The position numbers were made by a program, and so were the translations under genes. The notes under the pieces were generated by a model that searched no databases, was not told where the DNA came from, and saw only the letters and a list, made by a program, of their open reading frames with translations. This document shows, in pieces, positions 63,698 to 64,000 of a DNA stretch of 64,000 nt. Source of the DNA: JAWPMT01 sp965267435 (GTDB lineage: Bacteria; Bacteroidota; Bacteroidia; Cytophagales; Cyclobacteriaceae); the NCBI GenBank assembly GCA_965267435.1, contig OZ253960.1, forward strand, positions 1,240,001 through 1,304,000, in the 5' to 3' direction. Each line of letters opens with the position of its first letter. The stretch's first letter is position 1.

Positions 63698-64000
63698 ATG
63701 AGGGGTATTTTCATTCTGTGCTGCCTCTTGTTCACAATTTCATCACTTGGACAAACAGCACATACGGTGGCACGGAAGTGGAACGATCTGTTGTTGGAGG
63801 CCATCCGGAATGACCTGGCGCGGCCGACGGTGCATGCCAGGAATCTATTTCACGTTTCGGCTGCCATGTACGACGCCTGGGCCGTCTATGAACCCAAAGC
63901 AAAGACGTATTTTCTCGGTAAAACAGTAGGGGGGTACTACATCCCTTTCGATAGCGTACAGCCCAACAGCTCCCAAAGCAAGGTCTTCAAGCAGGTTACG
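63698..64000 (+). CDS. Vanadium-haloperoxidase-like secreted protein, 5' part
   Basis: ATG at 63698, eight bases after an AGGGA ribosome-binding sequence, opens a signal peptide (MRGIFILCCLLFTISSLGQ). The mature part begins ARKWNDLLLEAIRNDLARPTVHARNLFH followed by MYDAWAVYEP. This opening is typical of the DUF6851/vanadium-dependent haloperoxidase-related group, secreted in many Bacteroidota. The frame runs off the right edge after 101 codons, so the active-site residues and any C-terminal sorting domain are outside. The product is expected to be periplasmic or extracellular. Confidence 0.7.
   Translation, partial: MRGIFILCCLLFTISSLGQTAHTVARKWNDLLLEAIRNDLARPTVHARNLFHVSAAMYDAWAVYEPKAKTYFLGKTVGGYYIPFDSVQPNSSQSKVFKQVT

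Overview
The window is 64 kb of a Bacteroidota chromosome at roughly 50% GC. The evidence is a TonB-dependent receptor with a carboxypeptidase-like N-terminal domain, many short lipoprotein signals, HYC/CC/PP and DUF3347 proteins in a Cus-type operon, BNR/Asp-box giant secreted proteins, a GH97 remnant and SusB-like, GH78 and GH33 glycosidase content. A marine Cytophagales or Saprospirales-like heterotroph would fit, but genus cannot be read from the sequence. I see no rRNA, tRNA, IS element, phage or CRISPR array.

Layout. 1-5.4 kb: the 5' part of an ECF sigma factor, a DUF418 membrane protein, a secreted metallophosphoesterase, a DinB gene broken by one in-frame amber codon, an unknown ORF and a frameshifted relic of an LCIB/C-type carbonic anhydrase. 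5.4-11.8 kb: two convergent paralogous BNR-repeat proteins of more than 1,000 residues. 12.0-13.7 kb: a 5'-nucleotidase split into two overlapping genes in inverted domain order. 13.7-20.9 kb: a probable zinc-acquisition locus with a MacB-like ABC permease carrying a long His-rich loop, its ATPase, two exported lipoproteins, a TonB receptor and a Fur-family regulator (Zur-like). 21-26.4 kb: S10 peptidase, acyl-CoA ligase, alpha/beta hydrolase, GNAT and a small secreted protein.

26.4-31.7 kb is a compact plus-strand set: D-mannonate dehydratase, a GH63-type mannosylglycerate/glucosylglycerate hydrolase, a sodium:solute symporter and a glycerate kinase. Together they read as import and breakdown of a glyceric-acid compatible solute (for example mannosylglycerate, the red-algal digeneaside). 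31.8-40.5 kb: SulP transporter, outer-membrane protein, adenylate/guanylate cyclase next to a GH78 alpha-L-rhamnosidase, and an S9 peptidase. 40.6-49.7 kb: a six-gene Cus-type copper/silver efflux operon (HYC protein, CusA, TolC-like, CusB, DUF3347, BNR lipoprotein). 50.1-54.7 kb: a subtilase with no export signal, an unknown 195-residue partner, and a histidine kinase/response regulator pair, all tightly packed. 54.8-64 kb: an outer-membrane protein, a small unknown gene, a GH97 fragment, DsrE-like protein, carotenoid/retinol-type FAD oxidoreductase, sialidase, altronate dehydratase, nucleoside hydrolase and the start of a vanadium-haloperoxidase-like gene.

The most informative regulatory signal is a repeated 21-bp inverted repeat, TGCAA-N5-TTGCA with A/T-rich flanks. 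It stands upstream of the Fur-family gene, the lipoprotein gene, the ABC transporter, the DUF418 gene and the carbonic anhydrase relic. I read this as a Zur regulon visible inside one window.
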